DNA of 64,000 nt from Flavobacterium seoulense. GTDB lineage: Bacteria; Bacteroidota; Bacteroidia; Flavobacteriales; Flavobacteriaceae. The notes under the pieces are model-generated. The model saw only the letters and a list, made by a program, of their open reading frames with translations, had not been told where the DNA came from and searched no databases. Where the stretch lies: NCBI RefSeq assembly GCF_000695795.1, contig NZ_JNCA01000028.1:26225-90224 (forward strand), read 5' to 3'. A program made the translations under genes and the position numbers. This document shows positions 52,524 to 61,073 of this stretch, piece by piece (position 1 is the first letter of the stretch; every line of letters begins with the position of its first letter).

Positions 52524-53372
52524 TTAGTTGTTTTTTAAGACATAAATTAACGAAGAATACTCAAAATTTTGTTTTGCTTTCCAATTTGACTGTAATCCGA
52601 TGAAAAATGCTTTTATAAAATTCATTTTTCCATTTTTATACTTTTCCGAAAGTAAACTCACGTAAAAAGAATCAAACTTCATAGGAAGCACTTTTTCTAA
52701 TTTCATATTTTCATTTTTAAAAAGAATTTGAATTGCTTTTTTAGAAAAATGCCAAAAATGAATTGGTACATCAAACGCAGCCCAAAAAGTTCCATAGTGT
52801 TTTGCATCGAAAGATTTGAAATTAGGGACAGCAACAATTAAAGTTCCTGATGGTTTCAATAAACGTTTTAATTCTTTAATCTGAAAATGTAAATCAGGGA
52901 CATGCTCTAAAACATGCCACATAGTAATTACATCAAAACTTTGACTTTCTAATTCAGCTGTATTTTCTACAAATGAAATTCCTTTGCTAATTGCAATTCC
53001 TTTAGCACGATCACTTGGTTCAATTCCGATTGTATGCCAACCGTCGTTTTTAGCCACAGTTAAAAAATCTCCCGTTCCTGCTCCTATATCCAAAATTCTT
53101 CCTTTAGATTTTTGCTGAGAATTAATTAAATTCAATTTATTTTTTAAAGCAATGCTTTTTACAAAATGATAAGCTTTTTCAAATAAAGAACGTTTATTAT
53201 CAGTATGCGAAATATAATCTTCACTTTCGTAATACTTTCCTAAATTTTCTAAAGAAGGTTGCGGATGCGTGATTAACATATCCAAATCTTCATCATGATA
53301 TAATTCGAAAATTTCTTTAGAAACAGAATGGTCTTTAACCGTAAGGAAATGTTTTTTATTTGAAATATCCAT
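52524..53372 (-). CDS. class I SAM-dependent methyltransferase
   Basis: A 282-aa protein with motif I ILDIGAGTGDFLTVAKNDGW, the acidic loop IGIEPSDRAKGIAIS, motif II FDVITMWHVLEHVPDL, and LLKPSGTLIVAVPNFKS. The SFYVSLLSEKYKNGKMNF C-terminal part is characteristic of Bacteroidota methyltransferases found near cell-envelope or glycan genes. Substrate unknown. Its neighbour mnmG is separated by a parS-like site and a hairpin. Confidence 0.87.
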   Translation of the reverse strand: MDISNKKHFLTVKDHSVSKEIFELYHDEDLDMLITHPQPSLENLGKYYESEDYISHTDNKRSLFEKAYHFVKSIALKNKLNLINSQQKSKGRILDIGAGTGDFLTVAKNDGWHTIGIEPSDRAKGIAISKGISFVENTAELESQSFDVITMWHVLEHVPDLHFQIKELKRLLKPSGTLIVAVPNFKSFDAKHYGTFWAAFDVPIHFWHFSKKAIQILFKNENMKLEKVLPMKFDSFYVSLLSEKYKNGKMNFIKAFFIGLQSNWKAKQNFEYSSLIYVLKNN

Positions 53373-53506
53373 TTTTTAGTTTTCGGTGGTTGGTTTAGAA
53401 TGAGGTAAAATTTTATACTAATTTTAAAAAGAGTAATAAATCGAAATCTATTACTCCTATTTTTTTTTAAATCACTTTTCTTAGTAATGACAAGGTTTTC
53501 GAGCGT

Positions 53507-53522
53507 AGTTTCACGTGGAACA
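53507..53522. promoter_or_regulatory. parS-like site 1
   Basis: AGTTTCACGTGGAACA: two mismatches to the ParB-binding consensus TGTTNCACGTGAAACA. Lies in the gap between the methyltransferase gene and mnmG. Confidence 0.55.
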
Positions 53523-53527
53523 ATTAA

Positions 53528-53602
53528 AGTTTAGATGTGGAAAGTTAAAGATTAGAAATTCGCATTTTAATACTTCTAACCTTTAACTTCCCACTTCTAA
53601 CT
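53528..53602 (-). terminator. hairpin of CTTCTAAC/GTTAAAG words after mnmG
   Basis: 53528-53559 is largely complementary to 53572-53602, both composed of short repeated words. It follows the mnmG stop by 6 bp and likely serves as terminator. Confidence 0.5.
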
Positions 53603-53607
53603 TCATA

Positions 53608-55479
53608 TTATCTTCCCATGTAAATCAACAATACAGAAATATCACTAGGAGAAACACCGCTAATTCTTGAAGCTTGCGAAATTGTCACAGGACGAATCTT
53701 ATTCAATTTTTGTTTAGCTTCAATAGACATCGATTTGATTTTATTATAATCAAAATCATCCGGAATTTTTACATCTTCCAATCGGGTTAGCTTATCAGCA
53801 TTATTTCTTTCCTTTTCAATATAGCCAGAATACTTCACCTGAATTTCTGCCTGTTCTAAAATTTCCTGATCTAAATTGTTTTCTTCAACATACGATTGAA
53901 CTTTTTCAAACTTAATCATGTCTTCCAAATCAATTTGCGGACGAGAAAAGATCTTAAACATTTTATCACCCTGAGAAATTGGCGCGCTTCCTTTAGATTC
54001 CAAAATAGGATTGGTCTCTCCTATCGTAACACTGGTTTCTCTAAAAAATGAAACCATTTTTTCTGATTCATTCAGTTTGCGTTCCATTCTTCGTAAACGA
54101 GCTTCTGAAGCCAAACCAATTTCATAAGACATGGGCGTTAGTCTAAAATCGGCATTATCCTGACGCAATAAAGTTCTGTACTCGGCACGGGAAGTAAACA
54201 TTCGATATGGTTCTTCAGTTCCCTTTGTAATCAAATCATCGATCAAAACTCCAATATAAGCTTCATCGCGTTTTAAAATTAACGGCGCTTTTTCATGCAC
54301 TTTTAAATGCGCATTAATTCCAGCCATTAATCCTTGAGAAGCTGCTTCTTCATAACCTGTAGTTCCATTAATTTGTCCGGCAAAATACAATCCTTCAACC
54401 AACTTTGTTTCTAAAGTATGTTTTAATTGCGTTGGTGGAAAATAATCATACTCGATAGCATAACCTGGACGAAAGAATTTCACTTTTTCAAATCCTGCTA
54501 CAGAACTCAATGCTTTGAATTGGACATCTTCCGGAAGCGAAGTTGAAAATCCGTTTACATACACTTCACATGTATTCCATCCTTCCGGTTCAACAAAAAG
54601 CTGGTGTCTTTCTTTATCAGCAAAACGATTAATTTTATCTTCAATAGACGGACAATATCTTGGTCCTAAACTTTTAATTCGTCCGTTGAACATTGGCGAA
54701 CGATCAAAACCTGATCTCAAAATATCATGAACTTCGAGCGAAGTATATGTCATGTGACAAGAACGTTGATGCGTCAACGGAGTAGTCAAATCAGAATATG
54801 AAAACTTGTCCGGTTTAGCATCTCCTTTTTCTTCATTCATTTTCGAATAATCCAAAGAGCGACCATCAACACGAGGGGGTGTTCCGGTTTTCATTCTGCC
54901 CGCTTCAAATCCGGCTGCAATCAAATCTTCCGTAATTCCGTATGCAGCACTTTCTCCTGCTCTTCCTCCACCGAATTGTTTTTCTCCAATATGAATCAAT
55001 CCGTTCAGGAAAGTACCATTGGTCAAAACCACCGATTTGGAACGAATTTCAATTCCAAGAGAAGTTCGAATTCCTTTTACTTTTCCGCTTTCAATAATCA
55101 AACCTTTTACCATTTCCTGATAAAAATCAAGATTTGGAGTTCCTTCCAACATCATTCTCCATTCTTCGGCAAAACGCATACGGTCACTTTGAACACGCGG
55201 AGACCACATGGCTGGTCCTTTCGACTTGTTCAGCATCTTGAATTGAATTGCAGTCCTATCAGAAACAATTCCCGAATAACCTCCAAGCGCATCAATTTCA
55301 CGTACAATTTGACCTTTGGCAATTCCACCCATTGCAGGATTACAAGACATTTGTGCTATGTTTTGCAAACTCATTGTAACCAACAAAGTTTTCGAACCCA
55401 AATTTGCAGCAGCAGCAGCAGCTTCACAACCTGCGTGACCAGCGCCCACAACAATTACATCATACTCTTCTAAAAACAT
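53608..55479 (-). CDS. mnmG: tRNA uridine-5-carboxymethylaminomethyl(34) synthesis enzyme MnmG
   Basis: A 623-aa FAD enzyme that, with MnmE, builds cmnm5U34 in tRNA wobble positions. The FAD motif GAGHAGCEAAAAAANLG is at residue 12. CNPAMGGIAKGQIVREIDALGG and GRAGESAAYG are invariant GidA blocks, and RMKTGTPPRVDG and GVSPSDISVLLIYMGR close it. mnmG often lies near the replication origin, in agreement with the nearby parS-like sites. Confidence 0.97.
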   Translation of the reverse strand: MFLEEYDVIVVGAGHAGCEAAAAAANLGSKTLLVTMSLQNIAQMSCNPAMGGIAKGQIVREIDALGGYSGIVSDRTAIQFKMLNKSKGPAMWSPRVQSDRMRFAEEWRMMLEGTPNLDFYQEMVKGLIIESGKVKGIRTSLGIEIRSKSVVLTNGTFLNGLIHIGEKQFGGGRAGESAAYGITEDLIAAGFEAGRMKTGTPPRVDGRSLDYSKMNEEKGDAKPDKFSYSDLTTPLTHQRSCHMTYTSLEVHDILRSGFDRSPMFNGRIKSLGPRYCPSIEDKINRFADKERHQLFVEPEGWNTCEVYVNGFSTSLPEDVQFKALSSVAGFEKVKFFRPGYAIEYDYFPPTQLKHTLETKLVEGLYFAGQINGTTGYEEAASQGLMAGINAHLKVHEKAPLILKRDEAYIGVLIDDLITKGTEEPYRMFTSRAEYRTLLRQDNADFRLTPMSYEIGLASEARLRRMERKLNESEKMVSFFRETSVTIGETNPILESKGSAPISQGDKMFKIFSRPQIDLEDMIKFEKVQSYVEENNLDQEILEQAEIQVKYSGYIEKERNNADKLTRLEDVKIPDDFDYNKIKSMSIEAKQKLNKIRPVTISQASRISGVSPSDISVLLIYMGR

Positions 55480-55556
55480 TTGATTTCAGATTTTTGATTT
55501 CAAATTTCAGATTTACATCTGAAATCAATCTCAATTTTAATTACTTTTATTTATTT

Positions 55557-55572
55557 TGTTCCACGTGAAACA
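55557..55572. promoter_or_regulatory. parS site 2
   Basis: TGTTCCACGTGAAACA: exact match to TGTTNCACGTGAAACA, between ybeY and mnmG. Confidence 0.75.
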
Positions 55573-55619
55573 ATTCTTTTTACATTTTCTATTTTAAATT
55601 TTTATTGAAAAAACCCAAG

Positions 55620-55635
55620 TGTTCCACGTGAAACA
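55620..55635. promoter_or_regulatory. parS site 3
   Basis: TGTTCCACGTGAAACA: an exact match to the consensus, 63 bp from site 2 and in the same orientation. Confidence 0.75.
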
Positions 55636-55673
55636 AATTTAAAATTTCGGTTTTTGAAACAGTCAAAACAATA

Positions 55674-56093
55674 CTACTGTTCCACGTGGAACATAGCTAT
55701 TTTTTCATCTTCTTTTAAACGCATTAATCGTTCATCCTCTTCGCCTTTATCTTTATAGCCGCAATAATGTAAAACACCATGAACCAAAACTCTTTTTAAT
55801 TCTTCTTCAAAAGAAACATTAAAATCTTTAGCATTATCTTCAACACGTTCTACAGACACAAAAATATCACCATTAATTTCGTTACCCACTGTATAATCAA
55901 AACTAATAATATCCGTAAGTGTATCGTGATTTAAATACTCAACATTGATTTTATGAAGATAATCATCATCACAAAAAATATAATTAATCTCGCCTTCTTT
56001 CTTTTTTTCAGAAACAATAACAGCCGATAACCATGTAGCAATAGCTTCTTCATTATCTAAATTAAAGTCACTTTCGTAATTAAAGTTTATCAT
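55674..56093 (-). CDS. ybeY: endoribonuclease YbeY (rRNA maturation)
   Basis: A 139-aa metallo-RNase that processes the 16S rRNA 3' end. The motif is H105-G-V-L-H109-Y-C-G-Y-K-D: the first two His ligands are kept, but the third, usually in GYDH, is Asp115 here. TLTDIISFDY and GDIFVSVERV are family blocks. The last codons coincide with a parS-like palindrome. Its ATG overlaps the DUF4175 gene by 4 bp. Confidence 0.92.
   Translation of the reverse strand: MINFNYESDFNLDNEEAIATWLSAVIVSEKKKEGEINYIFCDDDYLHKINVEYLNHDTLTDIISFDYTVGNEINGDIFVSVERVEDNAKDFNVSFEEELKRVLVHGVLHYCGYKDKGEEDERLMRLKEDEKIAMFHVEQ
55678..55693. promoter_or_regulatory. parS-like site 4 inside the end of ybeY
   Basis: TGTTCCACGTGGAACA: a perfect 16-bp palindrome with one mismatch to the consensus. 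It encodes the last residues MFHVEQ of YbeY, so the coding sequence carries the site. Confidence 0.65.
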
Positions 56094-59000
56094 TTTGTTT
56101 TAAAATATTCTTGAACCTTGCGGTTAAAATTGGAGCGCAAAGGTAATGATTGTCTGTTTAATATCTCTATGCTATTTAAATAATCTATCAGAGCGTTAGG
56201 TAACGGTTTTGATTGATTAGAAAAGTCTTTTAAATTAGAATTTGACTGACGCTTATTTTCCTCACCTTGTTGCTGCAACGCATTATTTAATTTTAGTAAT
56301 TCTTGTTTTAAATTTAAAACTCTTTGCATTGTTTCATTTTTAAAACCTCTATTCAAAAGCTGCTTTTCTAATTGTTTCATTTGCTCTACAGCAGATTGGC
56401 CTTGGTTACCTAAACCTTGTTTATTAAGTTCTTTTTCGAGTGCATCACGAAGTTCTTTTTGTTCTTTGTAAATATCCATAATAGCTTTAGCATCTCCTTC
56501 TCCATCTCCACCTTCGCCGGAATTTCCTTTACCATCTTTACCTACATTAGCATCTCCAGGTTTCATGCCCTTCCTAATTTTATTACCTAAAGCTTCTTGT
56601 TTAGAAATAATATCCGGTAATTGCATTCCTTCTCCCTGACCAGGTTTTGGTTTACCAGCTCCCATAGAAGACAAAGACATTTGCATATTATTTAATAATT
56701 CGCTTAAAAAATCACCCAGTTTATTAGCAGAAGCTACCGCATATTGCTGATGAGAAACACCTCTTGAAATTTGTGAATCAGTTAGTTTTTCAAGAGCCTT
56801 ATCAAGATTGTATTGTACATTACCAACTTCCTTAGTAATTTCTTCGGTCATTTTTGGATTACGCAAAGACATCGCAAACAAACTATCATCAACATGTTTA
56901 AACTGCATTCTTAAATCTTGTTGCAATTTTATCTTTTTATTGAATGCTGGCGAACCGGAATTTAATGATTTAAATCCTTTCATAACATCTTCTTCAGAAA
57001 GAGAAAAAGCCAATAAATTATCCAGAATCTGACGTAGCATTTTTACATCTTCTTCCATTTGTTCCATCTCTGCTCCTTCCATTCCTTTATCCATTTTCAT
57101 GGACATAGCTTTCATTTTTTTAGCTGCGCTTTTTTGTTTAGGCTTAGCTTTAGAACTACTATTATTTTTTAATTCTTCAGCAGCTTTCTTTAAATCTTCA
57201 TCAATACTTTTTTCAGTAGTATCATCATTAGGAATATCTAAAGGCGATTTTAAATCTTTATTTTGCTTTTCAAGATCATTCAAATCTTCTTTGATTTTAT
57301 CAAAATCTTTATTCATTTGCTGCTGATTAGAAAGTTTATTTTCCTTTTCATCTTCAGCAATTTTATCTTGCTTGTTAGCTAATTTATCTAATTTATCAGC
57401 TATTTGTTCGGCCTTTTTCTGAACATAATATTTCTTAGTCAATTCAACTAACTGCTGTAAATTCTTTACTTGATTTTTACTCTTTTGCTTAAACTGATCA
57501 AGTTTATCAAGAAAATCTTCATTCTTAATTTTATCATTTAAAGATTTTAATTCGTCTAAAAGCTTTTTGTTTTTTTCAATTTCTTCACTGTTCTTATCAA
57601 GACGATTTTCTAATTCTTTTTTAAATTCATCATCTGATTTGGCTTTAGATTCCTCTAAATTATTTTTCATCTTATCCATAAAATCACGCATCATTTGATC
57701 TTGCTTTTTTTGCTGCTGGATAAAATCGTTTATTTTTTGTTGGTCTTTAAATTCAAAATTTTCTTTCTCCTTTCCTGTCTTTTGAATCTTATCTAATTGA
57801 GAAAATTGCTTATCCTGATTCTTTAAAGATTGTTGCAATCCTTGAATATTATCGGATTGTTTTACTAAAAGTAAATCTTGTTTTTCCTGAGCAGTTATAA
57901 TTCGATTTGAAAAAACAGCAGACTTTGAACTTTTAAAATTATGTAAAACATCATTATCAAAAACTTCAAAATAGTAATCATAAGTTGTTCCTTCTACAAC
58001 AGGAAGATTAGATGGAAACGAAAAAACAAATTGATCAAAAACACCTTTCTTAATTGCAATTGTTCCACGTTTGGCAGTTGTAGGTTTATTCGATTCATAA
58101 TAGACAACTTGCAATTTTGATAAACCATTATCATCGGCAATTTTACCTAAAAGATAGTTGCTAGCCAGCTTTAAACTGTCTGGAGCCTGATTAACACTAA
58201 TACTTGGAAACTGATCTTTTACAACCGAAAGCTGATAATTCAATTTTTCGAAATTAGCAACTGAATTATTAGATGTAATTATTTGATAATCTGTATTTTC
58301 ATTGATTTTTTTAGCTAAAAAAAAGTTATTTTCTGATTTAGAAAAAGGAAAAACCGCATTTGCATTAGAAAACACTACTTTTTGAGTAGCTAGTGTACTC
58401 ATTTTCCATGTTACCAAAGTTCCTTCGGGAATAATTGCATTTCCAGTTCCTTTCACAATCTCAGCTTTCCGGTTTAAATGCGAAGGAAAATTCAATTGCA
58501 TTTCGAAATTTAAAATGGATGGAACAGCAACAACTTTTAGAATATAATCTTTTGATGAAACTGTATTTCCCTCAAGATGAAAAGAAATATCCTGAATAGG
58601 TTTTTCTATTTTAAATTCAAATTCTCCAGGCTTAAGATTCTCCATAAAATAACTTTCATTATCAATAAAAATCATCACATTTTCAGGAACAACTTTACCA
58701 ATAGTTTTCACTTTTAGCGTAAAATTTTTGTTCTGTTCGGTTTGTAAATTTGAATTTAAAAGGACAAATTCAAAAGGTGCAGGCGGCAAAAAAGAAGCAT
58801 CAAAATTGACTACTCTATTAAAACTTTGAGAAATTATTGAATTATTTCCTGAGATATAAAAAGAAGCAAAAACCAAAACCGGAATTAAAGCGAGCGGTAC
58901 ATATTTTTTATTCGACTTGAAATCTATAGCATTCGAAAAAGGAATCGGTTGTAAAGCATTTGCTTTTTGTTCGATGGAAGCCAAAAGCAATTCGGATCTT

Positions 59001-59365
59001 TCTGAATTATTATCAGGATTTGAAAGCTGAATAAAATTGAGCAATTTATCTTTTACATCTGAAAAATGATTTCCAATTATTGAAGAAGCTTCGTTATAAT
59101 CAATTCCTTTTTGAAATTTAAATAGCTTGAATACTGGAAATAAAATAAATCTAAAAAGTAAAAAGGCTTCTACTCCAACAAAAGCCCAAAACAAAAAAGT
59201 TCTTCCAATAGGTTTTAACCAAAGAAAATATTCTATAAAAAGCGTAAATAAAAAATACAATAATCCTAAACCAATAAAGAAAACGCTGCCTCTTATCAAT
59301 TCGTTTAAATAATACTTTCTTATAAAAGCCTCTAATTTTCGATAAATAAAATTGGAACTATTCAA
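56090..59365 (-). CDS. DUF4175 family membrane protein, 1091 aa, TTG start
   Basis: A very long protein with three TM helices near the N-terminus (about residues 23-45, 53-75 and 153-172), a mainly beta-stranded extracytoplasmic part (about 175-480), and then a Gln/Lys/Glu-rich coiled-coil region (about 500-860). That is followed by Gly-rich segments (GKDGKGNSGEGGDGEGD) and helices. This matches DUF4175 of Bacteroidota, of unknown function. The frame starts at TTG 59365; an in-frame TAA lies four codons upstream and no ATG precedes the conserved start, so TTG is real. It overlaps ybeY by 4 bp. Confidence 0.85.
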   Translation of the reverse strand: MNSSNFIYRKLEAFIRKYYLNELIRGSVFFIGLGLLYFLFTLFIEYFLWLKPIGRTFLFWAFVGVEAFLLFRFILFPVFKLFKFQKGIDYNEASSIIGNHFSDVKDKLLNFIQLSNPDNNSERSELLLASIEQKANALQPIPFSNAIDFKSNKKYVPLALIPVLVFASFYISGNNSIISQSFNRVVNFDASFLPPAPFEFVLLNSNLQTEQNKNFTLKVKTIGKVVPENVMIFIDNESYFMENLKPGEFEFKIEKPIQDISFHLEGNTVSSKDYILKVVAVPSILNFEMQLNFPSHLNRKAEIVKGTGNAIIPEGTLVTWKMSTLATQKVVFSNANAVFPFSKSENNFFLAKKINENTDYQIITSNNSVANFEKLNYQLSVVKDQFPSISVNQAPDSLKLASNYLLGKIADDNGLSKLQVVYYESNKPTTAKRGTIAIKKGVFDQFVFSFPSNLPVVEGTTYDYYFEVFDNDVLHNFKSSKSAVFSNRIITAQEKQDLLLVKQSDNIQGLQQSLKNQDKQFSQLDKIQKTGKEKENFEFKDQQKINDFIQQQKKQDQMMRDFMDKMKNNLEESKAKSDDEFKKELENRLDKNSEEIEKNKKLLDELKSLNDKIKNEDFLDKLDQFKQKSKNQVKNLQQLVELTKKYYVQKKAEQIADKLDKLANKQDKIAEDEKENKLSNQQQMNKDFDKIKEDLNDLEKQNKDLKSPLDIPNDDTTEKSIDEDLKKAAEELKNNSSSKAKPKQKSAAKKMKAMSMKMDKGMEGAEMEQMEEDVKMLRQILDNLLAFSLSEEDVMKGFKSLNSGSPAFNKKIKLQQDLRMQFKHVDDSLFAMSLRNPKMTEEITKEVGNVQYNLDKALEKLTDSQISRGVSHQQYAVASANKLGDFLSELLNNMQMSLSSMGAGKPKPGQGEGMQLPDIISKQEALGNKIRKGMKPGDANVGKDGKGNSGEGGDGEGDAKAIMDIYKEQKELRDALEKELNKQGLGNQGQSAVEQMKQLEKQLLNRGFKNETMQRVLNLKQELLKLNNALQQQGEENKRQSNSNLKDFSNQSKPLPNALIDYLNSIEILNRQSLPLRSNFNRKVQEYFKTK

Positions 59366-59403
59366 AATCTTTTATGCTTTATAATAACCCATAAAAGTAA
59401 TAA

Positions 59404-59505
59404 TTATACTAATATCAAATGCAATGGCAATAGCAATATCAATTGAAATAAACATCTATTAATTGAAAAACTTCTAACTTCTAACTTCTGACTTCTAACT
59501 TCTAA
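59404..59505. repeat. short-word repeat tract upstream of gltX
   Basis: CAATGGCAATAGCAAT (59422-59437) is the exact reverse complement of 36763-36778 at the other intergenic hairpin. It is followed by several CTTCTAA words (59471-59505), the same words found after mnmG. Confidence 0.5.
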
Positions 59506-59506
59506 T

Positions 59507-59514
59507 TATCTTTG
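59507..59514 (+). promoter_or_regulatory. -7 box for gltX
   Basis: TATCTTTG fits TAnnTTTG, 18 bp before the gltX ATG. Confidence 0.5.
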
Positions 59515-59532
59515 TAGCAAAATTTATAAAAA

Positions 59533-61038
59533 ATGTCAAACCCAATTCGTGTGCGTTTTGCACCTAGTCCAACGGGACCTTTACATATTGGCGGGGTTCG
59601 TACTGCCCTATTTAACTATTTATTTGCTAAAAAAAATGGTGGAACTTTCTATTTAAGAATTGAAGATACTGATCAAACTCGTTTTGTTCCCGGTGCTGAA
59701 CAATACATCATGGAAGCCTTAGAATGGTTAGGAATTGCTCCTGATGAAACCATTGGAAAAAATGAAAAATTTGGTCCTTATCGTCAAAGCGAAAGAAAAG
59801 AATTGTACAAACAATATGCTGACCAATTGATCAATTCCGGTTGGGCTTATTATGCATTTGATACTCCGGAAGCATTAGATGCACATAGAAAAGAACATGA
59901 AGAAAAAGGAAAAACCTTTATCTACAATCATCATAACAGAGAAAAACTGGATACTTCTTTAGTAATTTCGGCAGAGGAAACTGCTAAAAGAATTGCTAAT
60001 GGAGAGCATTATGTAATTCGTTTTAAAACGCCTGTTGACGAAATTTTACATTTGAAAGATATGATTCGTGGCATTGTAAAATTTGAAAGTAATCTTCTTG
60101 ATGATAAAGTTTTATTTAAAAGTGACGGAATGCCTACGTATCATTTAGCAAATATTGTTGATGATCATTTAATGCAAACTACACACGTAATTCGTGGTGA
60201 AGAATGGTTGCCATCAATGCCATTGCATGTTTTATTATATCATGCCTTTGGTTGGGCAGCTCCTGATTTTGCTCATTTACCTTTGATTTTAAAGCCTGTT
60301 GGTAACGGAAAATTATCAAAACGTGATGGAGATAAATTAGGTTTTCCGGTATTTCCTTTAGAATGGAAAACAGAAGAAGGAATTTCATCAGGTTATAGAG
60401 AAAACGGATTTTTCCCTGAAGCTGTTGTTAACTTCTTAGCTCTATTAGGTTGGAATGACGGAACAGAACAAGAATTATTTTCGTTAGAAGAATTAGTTGA
60501 AAAATTTGATTTGAATAGAGTTCATAAGGCTGGAGCCAAATTTGATCCTGAGAAAAACAAATGGTTCAATCACCAATATTTAATCAAACAAAATGATGCT
60601 GATTTAGCTAAGGACTTCGCTCCTATTCTAGCAGAAAAAGGTTTTACTCCTAGTCTTGAACTGACAACTAAAATAGTTTCATTGATTAAAGAAAGAGCTA
60701 ATTTTGTAACTGAATTTTGGGAATTAAGCGATTTCTTTTTTGTTGCTCCAACAGTTTATGATGAAAAAGCAAAGAAAAACTGGAAAGAAGAAACTCCGGC
60801 TTTGATGCAGGAATTAATTTCAGTTCTTGAAGAAATCACCGATTTTACTTCAGTAAATATTGAAACCATTGTAAAAGACTGGTTAACTAAAAACGAAATT
60901 GGAATGGGTAAAGTAATGCAGCCTTTCCGATTGAGTTTGGTGGGCGCTTTAAAAGGTCCTCACCTATTTGATATTGTTGAAATCATTGGAAAACAAGAAA
61001 CAATTTCAAGAATTCAAAAAGCAATTGAAACGATATAA
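59533..61038 (+). CDS. gltX: glutamate-tRNA ligase
   Basis: A 501-aa class I aminoacyl-tRNA synthetase. The HIGH signature is FAPSPTGPLHIGGVRTAL, and the KMSKS signature is GKLSKRDGDKLGFPVFPLEW. RIEDTDQTR is the glutamate site, and VIRGEEWLPSMPLHVLLYHAFGW lies in the catalytic core. It charges tRNA-Glu, which also feeds HemA for heme synthesis. A terminator follows 5 bp after the stop. Confidence 0.97.
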   Translation: MSNPIRVRFAPSPTGPLHIGGVRTALFNYLFAKKNGGTFYLRIEDTDQTRFVPGAEQYIMEALEWLGIAPDETIGKNEKFGPYRQSERKELYKQYADQLINSGWAYYAFDTPEALDAHRKEHEEKGKTFIYNHHNREKLDTSLVISAEETAKRIANGEHYVIRFKTPVDEILHLKDMIRGIVKFESNLLDDKVLFKSDGMPTYHLANIVDDHLMQTTHVIRGEEWLPSMPLHVLLYHAFGWAAPDFAHLPLILKPVGNGKLSKRDGDKLGFPVFPLEWKTEEGISSGYRENGFFPEAVVNFLALLGWNDGTEQELFSLEELVEKFDLNRVHKAGAKFDPEKNKWFNHQYLIKQNDADLAKDFAPILAEKGFTPSLELTTKIVSLIKERANFVTEFWELSDFFFVAPTVYDEKAKKNWKEETPALMQELISVLEEITDFTSVNIETIVKDWLTKNEIGMGKVMQPFRLSLVGALKGPHLFDIVEIIGKQETISRIQKAIETI

Positions 61039-61042
61039 AACT

Positions 61043-61072
61043 AAAAGTCCCGACAAAAAAATCGGGACTTTT
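61043..61072. terminator. terminator between gltX and barrel gene
   Basis: AAAAGTCCCGA (61043-61053) pairs perfectly with 61062-61072, T-run follows. Convergent genes share it; its right end is within one base of the facing gene's stop. Confidence 0.85.
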
Positions 61073-61073
61073 T

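Noticed and set aside
54976..55473. Rightward 165-codon frame opposite mnmG
   Set aside because: Antisense to invariant MnmG motifs; its Ser/Thr/Asn/Phe-rich composition is that of a reversed coding strand.
58068..58090. TGTTCCACGT in the DUF4175 gene as parS
   Set aside because: Only the left half matches; the right half is TTGGCA.
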